DNA from: Membranipora membranacea
Lineage: Eukaryota; Bryozoa; Gymnolaemata; Cheilostomatida; Membraniporidae
Assembly (NCBI GenBank): GCA_914767715.1
Contig: OU612072.1
Location: 8,058,001-8,122,000, forward strand
Direction of reading: 5' to 3'
Length of the DNA: 64,000 nucleotides
The position numbers and the translations under genes were made by a program. The notes below the pieces were generated by a model. It was not told the DNA's origin and made no database searches. It saw only the letters and a program-made list of their open reading frames with translations. Shown piece after piece: positions 36,885 through 47,345 of this stretch; positions within the stretch are counted from its first letter, which is position 1; each line of letters opens with the position of its first letter.

Positions 36885-38270
36885 GTTTTTTACACTTAAA
36901 GAACTCTTTTTTTTTCTTGAGCAATGTGACAAGGCTCAGTTATTTAATAATACAGTACTGTGTTATACCTTGTAAAATTTACTAGCCTGGCCTTTGAGCC
37001 TCATATTTTGTAGTTATCTTATCTTAGTTCGTACATTAATTAGTATCACGGCGCGCCTTTATAGCGAGTTATGCTCATTAATTCATCCTTTCAGTTCGGG
37101 GGTTTTTTCTTGTTCCTATTTTTCTAAATAACTGAAGAGACAAAATGTCTTTTCGTTGCATGATGGTAGTAGCTTCGAACGAGTTTCTTCGACCATAAGA
37201 ATTTTGCACCACGGCTAGTTCCTATCCCCTTTTGTTCGGAGATGTGCGTTGGTCAAAGGATAAAACCTCTTGTCACTTAACTCTGAGGTCGGTCTAACAC
37301 TCGAAGAAAGACACAAAGGTCAAATTTGTTGACAACTTAGGCGAACCATTAAAGCCAGTGCTGTTGCTACAGCATTACTTGGATTTGTTTGGGCATAAAC
37401 TCCCTGAGTTGCAACTCTTTGATGTTTCCGCCCAAGAGTTTGCCAAAATATGACAGCATGTAGCTTGATGAGCAGGGATAAAGTCAAAGATAACATCGCA
37501 CTGCTTCCGATCAGATCAGATGCCTACTTATAAGTTATATTAAACATAACTGATACTTCATAAGATCATAAGATGAGATAACATGAGATGAGATGAGATA
37601 AGACGAGACGAGACGAGACGAGACAAGATGAGATAAGATGAGATAGCAGTTTATTGGTAAATCCGCCAAAGACAGTTTACAACTGTTTAAAAAGGCTATG
37701 TGATTGTCATGGCATATCATTCAAAACTTTGATATTGGTAGGTATAAAACTACATCCAAATCTTTTGGTCCTAATTTTTGACATCCTGTATGATTTCCTG
37801 CTAAAAGAGAAGCACCGATTAAGAATATTAAGAATATTAAGAATTAAGAGTATCAAAGTTGATGAAATTGTTAGCAGTATTTTCAATCCTACTACACACT
37901 TAGAAGTCAGCATCACACAAGTTGGAAGCAAAAATATTTACCTAAATACTTAAATGCTCCGCTTTCTCCATGGATTGGCTAGTTATAAAAGATAATCATA
38001 CACAGCATATGTTCTGCTAAAGCTTTGCACCATCTCCTTTGTTTTCTTAGCATTGATTAAAAGGTTAACTGATCTGCATTGTTATGAAAATTGTTCTACA
38101 GCATCAACTTAAAATTCATTATTTGCTTTTAAATTTAAGAGTCCCACAGTAGCCATGTCATCAACCTATTCAAAAACTTTGATTTTGTATGTCGTTGGGC
38201 TGTGTATTTAGCGAAAGGGAATTCCGTTTATAAACTCCTCTCTATGGTGCTAAATGGGCTGGCTGAATGG
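36885..38270 (+). mobile_element. Internally deleted copy of the tyrosine-recombinase retrotransposon
   Basis: Three blocks match the minus-strand element at 39.4-45.4 kb in the same order. 36885-37155 matches the 5' region (reverse complement of about 45205-45430). 37152-37530 matches the recombinase end (reverse complement of about 40275-40705). 37530-37557 plus 38196-38270 matches the sequence 3' of it (about 39570-39648). The first two blocks meet at a shared CTTTTC, so about 4.5 kb (hydrolase, RT and most of the recombinase) is missing. Stop codons and frameshifts fill the recombinase remnant. A roughly 640-base insertion splits the third block. Confidence 0.75.
37558..38195 (-). mobile_element. 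Insertion with a GAGAT-rich tail, possibly a LINE 3' end
   Basis: This segment interrupts homology between the two recombinase-element copies. On the minus strand its end is a microsatellite of CTCAT/CTCGT units (37565-37640), a usual form of LINE 3' tails. A 99-codon plus-strand frame (37654-37953) contains an Ile/Leu/Arg repeat and is not convincing. Class assignment is tentative. Confidence 0.4.
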
Positions 38271-39135
38271 CTGGCATGTAAGATCAGGACAGGAAGTACG
38301 AGCCTTGAATACCTACATTTCCACTAGTGTTTGAATTATGGTATGATTTGTGGGTGTAATTCGATAATATTGAGGATAATGAAGGAATTTAGAGTTTTCA
38401 TGACCTGGCTGCATGTTGAGCTTGACTTAAACTTATATTACTCAAATTCAGTTACAATACACAATGGAATGGGAAACATAAACCACATGTTGACTCATCA
38501 TTAACCTGTGGACTCAGTAATTGTCGAAATCATTAAAAATGTAAAATGCAATAGTGCCGAGATATTAAGGTAGCTAATGTTTTTTAATGCTTTCTTTTGA
38601 CTGTGGTTGTCAATGTTTGTTAACAACAATTACAATCTTTATTTTTTCTGCATTCATCACGCTGCATCCTTTCAGTATATCATATAATTATCTGATATCA
38701 GATGACTGAGAATATAAATAGCTAGGAGCTAACACTTCCAGATCCACGTCAGATATTATCTCAACTGTTTCATTAGCTGAGTGAGCAATATAAACGGATA
38801 TCTAAGGCTGATCTAATCATCTTTAATTATCGGCTATGAATACTCATTCAACTATCTGTCTATACACATTCTTTCGTCTGAAAGAGGCTAGATCGATGAG
38901 GATGATTGATCTGTATCAGTGTCTCATAAATACCCTTCAAGCATCGATATAACTAGACTGGTGCATTTACACATAACAGTGCCATATCTTTAGGCTCGAT
39001 AGAGATTTAATAGTGACCGTTAATTATCAGGAAGAGATTTCCAATCAAAATTATTACGCCTTCTCATTTTTCAAAATGGGACAAGTCTCAAATTTCTATA
39101 AAAACTTTATCCTTATTTATTTGCTTGTATTACTT
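38271..39135. other. Stretch without a recognised gene
   Basis: AT-rich sequence, possibly including the diverged 3' end of the deleted retrotransposon copy at its start. No coding signal seen. Confidence 0.35.
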
Positions 39136-39352
39136 AGCTGGGTGGCGTAGTGGTTAAGATTCAAGCTTCTCAATCTGAGAGTTGCAGGTTCGAATCCCGG
39201 TCACTACCAATGCTGCTTGCCGGTGAGCTCTCCGGACAATAACCTAGCTTGCCCACTCCTACCTTGTACAGGAGGGCGTTAAATATATTCTGATTACTGT
39301 AAGCATATTCGTATTTGCCCCGAAAATGGGCCTTGAATAGCAATAAAGTTCA
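39136..39352 (+). mobile_element. tRNA-derived SINE, second family
   Basis: A box TGGCGTAGTGG (39143-39153) and B box GGTTCGAATCC (39187-39197) form a tRNA-like head. The body contains GCTTGCCGGTGAGCTC and ends in AATAAAG followed by a T-rich stretch. The body and missing tRNA 3' structure exclude a functional tRNA. Confidence 0.65.
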
Positions 39353-39648
39353 TATTTTTTCTTACCTCAATGATTAACAAGATAGCTGGGGGTTCCCCTA
39401 TAGGAGGGGGCGACTAATACGCCATTTCTTGGTTAACCCCCAATAAGTTAGGAATAAATATTTAAGAAAGTACAGTAAGTTGCTGGAGAATAGCATGGGC
39501 AGGGCAAGAACTTCATAGGAGGAAATTCGGCCTCGATACTTTAGAAAAGGCGGAAAATTTAGCACCAAAGGAGAGGAGTTTATATCGGAACTTCCTTTCG
39601 CCAAATACACAGCCCAATAAAGTATCAGTTATGTTTAATATAACTTAA

Positions 39649-40272
39649 AGACTTTGTTTGAGGCTGCTCTTTTGTATCACATCTTATTCTCAATATTTTA
39701 TTCTATCATGTGAGCGATTTTCAGCTTTAGTATCCAAATATTGAGGAAGTTATGGCCTCTCAAACTTCCGGGGTGATTGCCTTCAATTGGCATTGGGAAT
39801 AAGCGGATGTTTCCCCTGGGGTACATCACAACCATAGACATGTGTTTTGTCTATGGTCTATGGTCATATGGAAATTCAGACCTGGGTGGGAATCGAACCC
39901 GGGTCCCCATCCCTATAGGCAACGACGCTACCATCACGCCACTTGAACCAACTAGGTTAGCCAGTAGACAATATAACTCAGTGTTAGCGGCGTTGCCTGC
40001 AAAGCCATTTGGACCTAGGTTCGAGACCGTTACAGATCTGAACATTTTGATCATCAACATATTTTTTAGTGTGTTGTAATAAGTATGATGGTTGTGTCGT
40101 ACCCTAGGGATTGCCGGCTGATTCTTACTGCCGATAAATTGCCGTCACCTTGGAAGTTTGTGAGGCCATAACTTCCTCCATATTTGGATTCTAGAGCTGA
40201 AAATCGCTCACATGATAGAATATAATATGGAGAATAAGATGTGATACAAAAGAGCAGCCTCAAACAAAGTCT
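39649..40272. mobile_element. Nested 624-base foldback element with tRNA-like core
   Basis: Arms 39649-39775 and 40135-40272 are inverted copies (outer ends AGACTTTGTTTGAGGCTGCT), about 90% identical. The middle, on the minus strand, has A-box-like TGGCGTGATGG (39931-39941) and B-box GGTTCGATTCC (39889-39899). It splits the 3' end of the tyrosine-recombinase gene. The related copy at 37.5 kb reads ACTTATAAGT at the same place without the insertion. Confidence 0.85.
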
Positions 40273-41093
40273 CTAAGTAGGCATCTGATTTCCACCTGCC
40301 GTGAACCTGTATCTGAGCTGCAGTCCATCCTCTCTTTTTAGCCCAAGTAGCCCCTCCATGACAGAAACAGTGAGGTGTGAGCTTTGACTTTATCCCCGCT
40401 CTACCAGCTACATACTGTAATATTTTCCCACACTCCTTGGCGGAAACATCAAAGAGTGGTGACTCAGGGAGCTTATGTCCAAACAAATCGAGGTATTGCT
40501 GTAGCAACAGCTCTGGTTTCAAGGGTTCGCCAGAGCTGTCAACAAGTTTGACCCTTGCCTCTGTCTTAGAGTGTTTGAACAACCTCAGAGTTAGATGACA
40601 AGAGGTTTTATCCTTTGACAAATGCACATCTCCGAACAGAAGGGCATGGGAGCTAGCTGTGGTGCAAAACTCGAAGAAACCTGTAAAAAGCTACTGCCAT
40701 CATGCAGCGAAACTGGCACGCAACTCTAGGAGCAAGTATTTCAGCTGTCCTGTCAAGTCTGAGCAGATGACTGGAAGACACTGCAGTTTTCATGCCTGCT
40801 GTAGACTCATTCCTAAACCCTTTCAGCAGCATCTTGAGTCTTTCTGAGTCCAGGGATACTTTTAGGCCTAACTTGCAAAAAGAATGGCGCTGGCTGGAGA
40901 TGTGAGTCAGTACTGTACTGTAAGCAAGGCCCTCTTTCTTCAGATGTGCAATCCACAACTCCACCGAAGATTTACCGGCTTCTGTCTGGTAAGAAAGGTC
41001 CATGCTATCACAGAACTTTTTGAATTTGTTAAAATATTTTTTGTAAATCTTTGCAGACGCCGGGCATACTGACGCACCGATCAGTCTGTCCAC
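40273..41093 (-). pseudogene. Tyrosine recombinase of the retrotransposon, frameshifted
   Basis: Two frames form one domain. 41093-40653 holds the N-terminal DNA-binding part (KIYKKYFNKFKKFCDSM, then a helix with AYSTVLTHISSQRHSF) and runs to the first catalytic region, VAFYRFLR. A frameshift near 40660-40650 follows. 40627-40273 holds the C-terminal part, with KLTPHCFCHGGATW and VHGRWKSDAYL. The family pattern is H-x-x-R near the first and G-R/H-W near the second; here the arginine is cysteine (HCFC). The foldback element at 39649-40272 begins just after SDAYL, where the nucleophilic tyrosine would follow. Catalysis is therefore very unlikely. Confidence 0.8.
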
Positions 41094-41237
41094 TTCTTCA
41101 AGTTCTACAAAAAGAAGAGGAAAGAATTGAATGTATCATTAAATGTACCGATACCTAATTTATAAGGTCAAGAAGAAACTAATTTAACCCTCGCCACGGG
41201 TGAAGAAATGCCCTGCTGACGAGGGATGACTAATACG

Positions 41238-43085
41238 TCATTGCGATAACTGTTTGTGAGATCCATGTAATGAAACCCGAGTTGATTGGGTCGAGATGGT
41301 GGGGATGACTATTGGATCTGACCTCATAGCAGGAAATGTAAGCCGAAATTTCTCTATTTTGCCTCTTGATAGAAGATCTGGACCGATATTATTCACACCT
41401 TTCACATGGAATGCGGAGATGTGAATATTCCTGTTCAGGCAGAGCTTTGCAATGTGGGGAAGCATCCTACGTAGAGCAGGTTCCTTACTGTATAGCTTGT
41501 TGATAACGGCGACCAGGGCCATGTTGTCAGTGAACACCCGAATGGAACAGTTGGCCACACACTCCTGAAGCATCAGGAGAGTAATCACTATGGGGAACCG
41601 TTCCAGCACTGCTATATTAGGCACTGCAACCTGAGGCCAGGATCCGTCAAACCACTGGTCTCCCTGAACGCCTCCAAAACCCACAGAAGTTGATACATCT
41701 GTGATTAACGGTGGGAATGAAGTAAAATCCGCCAGGACAATGTCGTATGGTTTTTCAGGAGGGGCCTCAAGTAAAGCACACCACACCCTTAGATCCTCTT
41801 TCACTTTCTCACTCACTCGCCTTCTCTTGTTCTTACTCTGAGACAGAACACCTGCTAATCCACCATACACACTACTAAGGTAGGTGCGTCCTGCTCGCAC
41901 CACTTGTGCCAAGTAATTCAGGGAGCATGCTATCGACTGCCACAACTTAACTCGAGGGGCCTGCAACCGCAAAAATGAGGCGAGCTTCTCTTGGACCTTG
42001 GCCCTCTTCTCAGCTGGTATAAAGAGTGTCCTTCTTTGTGAGTCTATCCCTAGACCTAAGAAAACTAGCCGTTGAGTTGCCCGGACTGTTTTATGAGCAG
42101 CTATGGGAATTCCTACCCGAAGACAAAGGTCCTCGAAAGCACTAAGGGCTGCATCACAAGCCTCTCTGGAACTCGCCATAAACAGAAAGTCATCTAGATA
42201 ATTAAACACATCAGCATCTTCCCTGTAAACATTGTGGAACATTGACTTTATGCCATCACTAATCCTCTGGAAAATTTTACAAGATGATGAAGCGCCCATT
42301 GGAAGCATCCTGTTGATGTAAAACTCTCCCTGAACACAAATTCCTAGGTATTTCTAGTCCTGGGTCCGAATAGGGACTATTCTATAGGCATCCGCTAAAT
42401 TAACTTTGGCTAGCCACACGTTACCAGGAGGCTGTCTAGCTACCATGCTCTTTGCAACATCCTCAACTGAACAATAATGGACTGATTTATTTTCCTCTTT
42501 GATGAAGTCATTCACAGAGTTACCTTGTGGGCATGAAAGATTGAAAATCAATCGGTGCTTTGTTCCACATGGTTTTGGTATCACATAAAGAGGAGATATT
42601 ATCATATCATGTAGTGGAGGGATTACGAAAGGCCCTATAATTCTATTGTGCTTTTGTTCTTCTTTCAGCTTAGCCAATAGTGCAGTATTTGCTGGTCTGA
42701 GCCTCACTTCCGTTTTTGATATTGAGCAGCTCTCTTGAGCGCTTAGTGAAAACCCGTTCGAGAACCCTTCTACCATAAATTCTTTGTCCACACAACCCTC
42801 GAGTTCAATTGCCAGTTTGGATGGGCTGACTGGAGTTTGTATCTTATACCTCTCAAAATCCAGTTGGACCTTTCCTCTGACTTTATCATCGTCTGATGTT
42901 GTAGGGGTGATGGGCATGGAGCCCAGAGGCCTGACCCTCTTGTTGCTTGCCTGCACCTGCACCGGAACCACGTCCTCCACTTCTGAATCCTCAGAGCAGC
43001 TCGAGTTGATCTCTGAGGTTGTAACCCTGGAGGTAGAAGGTACAGGACCTTCAGGCTCAGAAGCCTTTCTCTTGAAGAGCCGCAA
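41238..43085 (-). pseudogene. Reverse transcriptase / RNase H polyprotein with one in-frame stop
   Basis: The frame from 43085 runs to a TAG at 42356-42354, then continues in the same phase from 42353 to 41238. The N-terminal 110 or so residues are Ser/Glu-rich and Gag-like. RT begins with SPLYVIPKPCGTKHRLIFNL and the first catalytic aspartate in KVNLADAY. After the stop come LPMGASSSCKIFQRI and the catalytic box FNYLDDFLF. RNase H follows, with LITDVSTSVGFGG, LQECVAN and VFTDNMALVAVI supplying the acidic residues. The single stop lies inside the RT domain, so the copy is inactive unless read through. Confidence 0.85.
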
Positions 43086-43510
43086 ACCGGGGCCTTCCCC
43101 TTCCTGCTGGAATCCAGCAATGCCTTACGAGTTGTCTCCTGTAAATCATAATAAGAATGAAAACTGCCCTACTCCTTTTACAGCAAATGGGGGGATATCC
43201 TTTTATTGTTACATACACAATACTTTTGAATAACAGGGTACTTCCTTTCCATAAATTAATGACGCCAAGAGATATTAAATTTTTGAATGTTGCGAACTAA
43301 GCATGAGCTGATGCCGACAATTTGAACTTTAGGCAATGGTCATCTTGTGACACGGCTATTGATAACACATCACTATTACTACGCTGTGTATTTCACCACT
43401 GTTTTGTATATCATAACAACACTTCATTTGCGACAATTCCTGTTGATTTATTTCAAATAAACTTTTTGTCTTGAGAATTGTTTTATTGGTATTTAACACG
43501 GACAAAATAA

Positions 43511-44158
43511 CTATACAGCAAATAAAGTGATGGTTGAGTAGGTCCGACTAATATGGAGTTTAGATCTGCTGGTATCACCAGAGGTTGTGGTGGGCTGCCC
43601 ATACAATGATGGCCTGGAGATATCGAACGGCTGTTCGGTAACCGTGGTCAGTTCTACGTGGTCTCTGTTTCTCCATGGTTGCCTTCTATCCCAGAGCCAA
43701 AAGGTTACCGCCTCATCCCCCAAGTGCCTCTGCTCCATTATGGATGCAAACTCCCTTGCTCTCAGATTGTACTGATGGTTGGACCTTGGCCACTGAGAAG
43801 TTATGAAGACAGTCTGGGCCCTGTACTGGTCCACCATCTGCCGTCCTAGATGACCAATCCTGTCAGCCAGTTGCATTGGAGACATGTCATTGTCGAGATC
43901 GTTGCCTCCAAGCATCAAGATGACCACAACCACATCTGTTGCCGAGTGGGCATTCCTCTCTCCCCATCTTATGCCGGCCCCTCTTCTCTCCGCAAATCTA
44001 AGTGAAACCCCACTCAGGTGGTGTAAGAGCTCTTGCTGGTGTCTAACCAGTCTTGACACATGGGAATCCCCCATTATGAGTACAGAACAATTCTGGAAAT
44101 AGAAAGTACAATTGTAAGCAAACAGGCACCACCATTCTTTAAATGTTAATTCTTGCAC
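43511..44158 (-). CDS. SGNH/GDSL-type hydrolase ORF of the retrotransposon
   Basis: The open frame of 215 codons contains VLIMGDSHVSRL (block I of SGNH hydrolases; GDSH holds the nucleophilic serine), RGAGIRW, and VVVVILMLGGNDL (block III, GGND). These are the hallmarks of SGNH esterases. A CAG acceptor-like site precedes QNCSVLIM (about 44090), so translation may start from a spliced exon. The C-terminal catalytic Asp-x-x-His is not clear. It lies upstream of the RT ORF in the same orientation. Similar hydrolases accompany some YR retrotransposons and LINEs, where the role is unknown. Confidence 0.65.
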   Translation of the reverse strand: MQELTFKEWWCLFAYNCTFYFQNCSVLIMGDSHVSRLVRHQQELLHHLSGVSLRFAERRGAGIRWGERNAHSATDVVVVILMLGGNDLDNDMSPMQLADRIGHLGRQMVDQYRAQTVFITSQWPRSNHQYNLRAREFASIMEQRHLGDEAVTFWLWDRRQPWRNRDHVELTTVTEQPFDISRPSLYGQPTTTSGDTSRSKLHISRTYSTITLFAV

Positions 44159-44299
44159 CTACCCAGCTGTTATATATATAGCGATAATATAAAGCGAGAA
44201 AAGCGATAAATCCATAAGTGCATGAGCGAGAATGAAAGCATTCACTTATGCATCGCAGCATCATAAAGTTATTTCACCTCAAATTCTTGAGGGACGCCA

Positions 44300-44620
44300 C
44301 TTGAATCACCTCTCAGAGGGTTATCATCTCATATTCATGAGGGTCACAATTTAAATGTTACATCAACCTAGAATTATTCCCTTAAATCACCTCTCAGAGG
44401 GTTATCACCTCATATTCATGAGGGTCACAAATTACAAAATGGTACACTTGTCCTGGGAGACATCATATACCATTGCCTAAATCACCTCTCAGAGGGTTAT
44501 CACCTCATATTCATGAGGGTCACAAATTACCAACTGGTACTCTAGTCCTGGTAGACATCATATACCATGGCCTAAATCACCTCTCAGAGGGTTATCACCT
44601 CATATTTATGAGGGTTGCAA
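44300..44620. repeat. Four tandem units of about 81-96 bases
   Basis: AATCACCTCTCAGAGGGTTA recurs at 44304, 44385, 44479 and 44575, each followed by CACCTCATATTCATGAGGGT. The word CTCATATTCATGAG is nearly palindromic. The units lie in the 5' part of the retrotransposon, between its hydrolase ORF and its 5' terminal region, and could be promoter-type repeats. Confidence 0.85.
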
Positions 44621-45204
44621 AGTTAATCAGTTTGGTATCTAAATACCATGAAATATTTTAACCATCCCATAGGCTTAATAATCAAATTTAGCCTCTGCAG
44701 GTTAAGTCCATTCAAGACAATACATAGGCCTTAAAAGTAGTGCCAATAAATATCCATCACATACTGGAATGAGCAATAGATACTCACAGTTGATCACCAT
44801 GAAGCATCTCATGACAATAGAACCATAAAATATTGATAATCCAAAAACTGACTATCCAGTGATTAATGACTCCTGAGGGTCAGTGCTTGTAATAGCAGTC
44901 GTAGCATACACAAGTGACAAGTTACTCACCAGAATTCCTTTGAAAAATCTGTCTTTAAACCGTCAGAATATATTGTAATGGATGGTTGAGTGATAGGCAG
45001 TGAAAAGTTATCTACAGTAACTGACAGTTGAGCTAAGCTCAATTAAATAAGATTTCTTATTAAACAATTGCACGTAGTTACGCTTAGCGCAGTACCATGG
45101 CCTACCCGACATTCCTCTCAGCTTTAGGTGCCACTTCCTGGTTCAAATGGTTGGGCATACGCCTTCTAGAAGCCATTGAAACAGATTAAGTTAGTTAAAT
45201 GAAT

Positions 45205-45430
45205 ATATAAATTGTGAAAAGACCACTTGTCACTTCAGTTGTCTAGAATGAATGGGATGAGAAAAACCCGCAAACTGATGAGATAGTAAATTTGCATAAA
45301 CTCGCTAAAAGGTGCGCCGTGGTACAGGATAATGCTTAAGGTAAGATAAGATAACTACAAAGTATGAGGCTCTTAGGCCAGATTAAAGCTAGTAAATTTT
45401 ACCATCTTTAGGTGTAAAAAACTCGGTATA
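45205..45430 (-). repeat. 5' terminal region of the YR retrotransposon
   Basis: Reverse complement matches the plus strand at 36885-37155 (for example GTAGTTATCTTATCTTA and GGTAAAATTTACTAGC/TGTAAAATTTACTAGC). In both copies it lies upstream of element coding sequence, so it is likely the element's 5' end, which would hold its promoter. Confidence 0.65.
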
Positions 45431-47159
45431 TTATTATTATTACTATAAATTTGGCTGGATATTCAACTTGCAATGGCAGATTTTGTTGCAGTCTGTATCC
45501 TTAGCAAAATATATATAATACTTGCAAAAGTTTGAGCATCACAAAATTGTGAATTTCTGATAATGTATCAGCTTATCTTCACTTTACATAAACCTCTGAA
45601 AATTAGGAAATTTAGGAACTTTTTTACCCTAAAGGCAATGAGCAATACTTTCTTCATCATCATGATTGCATATCATAAGTCTGTCTTGTGTATCTGATTT
45701 CCCCCCATTTTGGAATAGCATTGTGGTCACACACTTTACTCAAAATGGGAAAATTAACACCAGTAATGGCGCTTCACAGAGCTTTTCACTACAATCTCAT
45801 TGTACACTTCTCTTGATATCATGTGCCAAATTAAACTCTTCAATGACCCGGTAATTCACACACATCGTACACGATGTTTGCTGTTTTCTCCTCATACTAA
45901 AGAAGAAGACAAATCTAAAACATTGAGCTGAAGTTGACTTAAACTGAAATAGGTGACTACGTGTTGTAAGGTGGATATGGCAACTCTACCTCTACCTTTG
46001 CAAAGTAACTGTTGGTAATCACAGAGAGTCAGGGTCAGGTTGCTGTTTTCCCGGTCTTCCGGTCAGGTCTGTTTGATGGGAATGAGAGTCATTGAGCAGA
46101 CAATAGCAATGATTGATACTCCAGTTGGCAGCTTAACTTTTTGAACACCCGATTTATTGTACTTTCCTTATCTTTTTTTTATAAATAAATTGCATGGCAC
46201 AGAAAACAAAATAATATGGTAAGTATTTTATCATTCATGTTTATAGTCTCTACTTTGACCTGAGCCCTTACTTGCTCGATGAAATATTTAGGGTTCATTT
46301 ATTTCAAATTGTGATGAACTTGATACGATCAAGGACTGACAAGATATTCTTCAGAGGGGATGTAAAAGTTGAAGCCAAATATACCAAATCAATTTGCCAT
46401 GTACGACCTGAAAAATCTCAGGAGGTTACTAAAATGGTACCTGAGTTGGTGCTCTATACTTCAAAGTAGTAAATGACTGGAATGCAAAACAACGATACCT
46501 AGCTACCGAACTCAACCGTCTTAGTACAGCCTACTCATCATACAAATCACACTGATTGGGGTACTATACAGGAGACTTCTCTTCTCACACTCATATTTTG
46601 TCAAAAGGACTGCCATTAGATCAGTTTGCAGTCAAGATAAGGACCACGACAGCCAGTTTACAATAGATAGTAGAGATCTAAGTAGAAGATAAACTTTGAA
46701 AAAATATGTATGTATAATTATGTCCTAAGATAAAGGAGAATAAGTTCTCACATAAAATTGGTGTACAAAAAAGCTGATAGTTGATACCGGATTTTGCCCT
46801 AGGACTCCTTTTAATGATGCTCATTCAACTATAAGTAGAATATCAGCAGGTCACTTCTCTTAGGAACTTTAACTTCCTAGTATTTGTGTCTCATTTAAAT
46901 AGTATATAGTAGACCTTGTCAGGCATTCAATGTAGTTGTTTCCACTTTGAATCAGATGAAAAAACTCACATGCTTACATTATTAATTGAACTTGTAATGT
47001 TGCTGCTCTAACTTGTATATCTCTGACTCTTCGTCTGATTGACTCATGGAAAGAAATGTGACAGCATGGGATGACAGCTTAACTCACTACAAGGGGACCG
47101 AAAATGGGCCATGTAAACCTTATAACCCTATAGCCGGCATGGTGATTTGCGCCATCAAC
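45431..47159. other. Stretch without a recognised gene
   Basis: No supported gene. Plus-strand 46440-46555 has an open segment (DWNAKQRYLATELNRL) that looks protein-like but has no start, splice context or recognised family; it may be a transposon remnant. Confidence 0.35.
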
Positions 47160-47345
47160 CCATGGGATGGTGGGATAGCGCATTCGGTTAACGCTCTTGC
47201 TCTTCACTGCCAGGCAACTGGTGTCGCAGGAGTTATGGGTTCATCTCCTAGTGGAAGAGCTTTCGAGGTTGATTTTTTTGGCCACCGGCATTCTCGAGTG
47301 TATACCTCTCCTTTGTTCACCTTCATCAGTTTAACCACATTTTTA
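47160..47345 (+). mobile_element. tRNA-derived SINE, third family
   Basis: An A-box-like GGGATAGCGCATTCGG and a B-box-like GGGTTCATCTCC (about 47237-47250) mark a tRNA-like head, with an unrelated body ending near TATACCTCTCCTTTG. The B box deviates from consensus, so the copy is old. Confidence 0.5.

Larger units (their letters stand above)
39390..45430 (-). mobile_element. Ngaro/DIRS-like tyrosine-recombinase retrotransposon
   Basis: On the minus strand, 5' to 3', this holds a 5' terminal region (about 45430-45205), an SGNH-hydrolase ORF (44158-43511), an ORF with reverse transcriptase and RNase H (43085-41238) and a tyrosine recombinase (41093-40273). RT plus recombinase in place of an integrase defines the DIRS/Ngaro order, and SGNH-type hydrolases are known in Ngaro-like elements. 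The 5' limit comes from homology with the deleted copy at 36885, which also ties the hydrolase region into the element. The 3' limit is approximate. Split or inverted terminal repeats were not resolved. All coding parts are damaged to some degree, so the copy is probably inactive. Confidence 0.8.

Noticed and set aside
39136-39205. tRNA gene
   Set aside because: The tRNA-like head is fused to a SINE body with an AATAAAG end, and the cloverleaf is incomplete.
42784-43233. 149-codon plus-strand frame
   Set aside because: It is antisense to the Gag/RT frame of the retrotransposon and has a Ser/Thr-rich shadow composition.
43587-44102. Three plus-strand frames opposite the hydrolase ORF
   Set aside because: They are shadows of the SGNH frame. 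GDSH and GGND motifs occur only on the minus strand.
44300-44620. CRISPR-like array
   Set aside because: The units are long, the spacers are related to one another and the context is a eukaryotic transposon.
39390-45430. LTR retrotransposon or endogenous virus
   Set aside because: No LTRs, protease, integrase or envelope were seen. A tyrosine recombinase with H-x-x-x and GRW motifs places it among YR retrotransposons.
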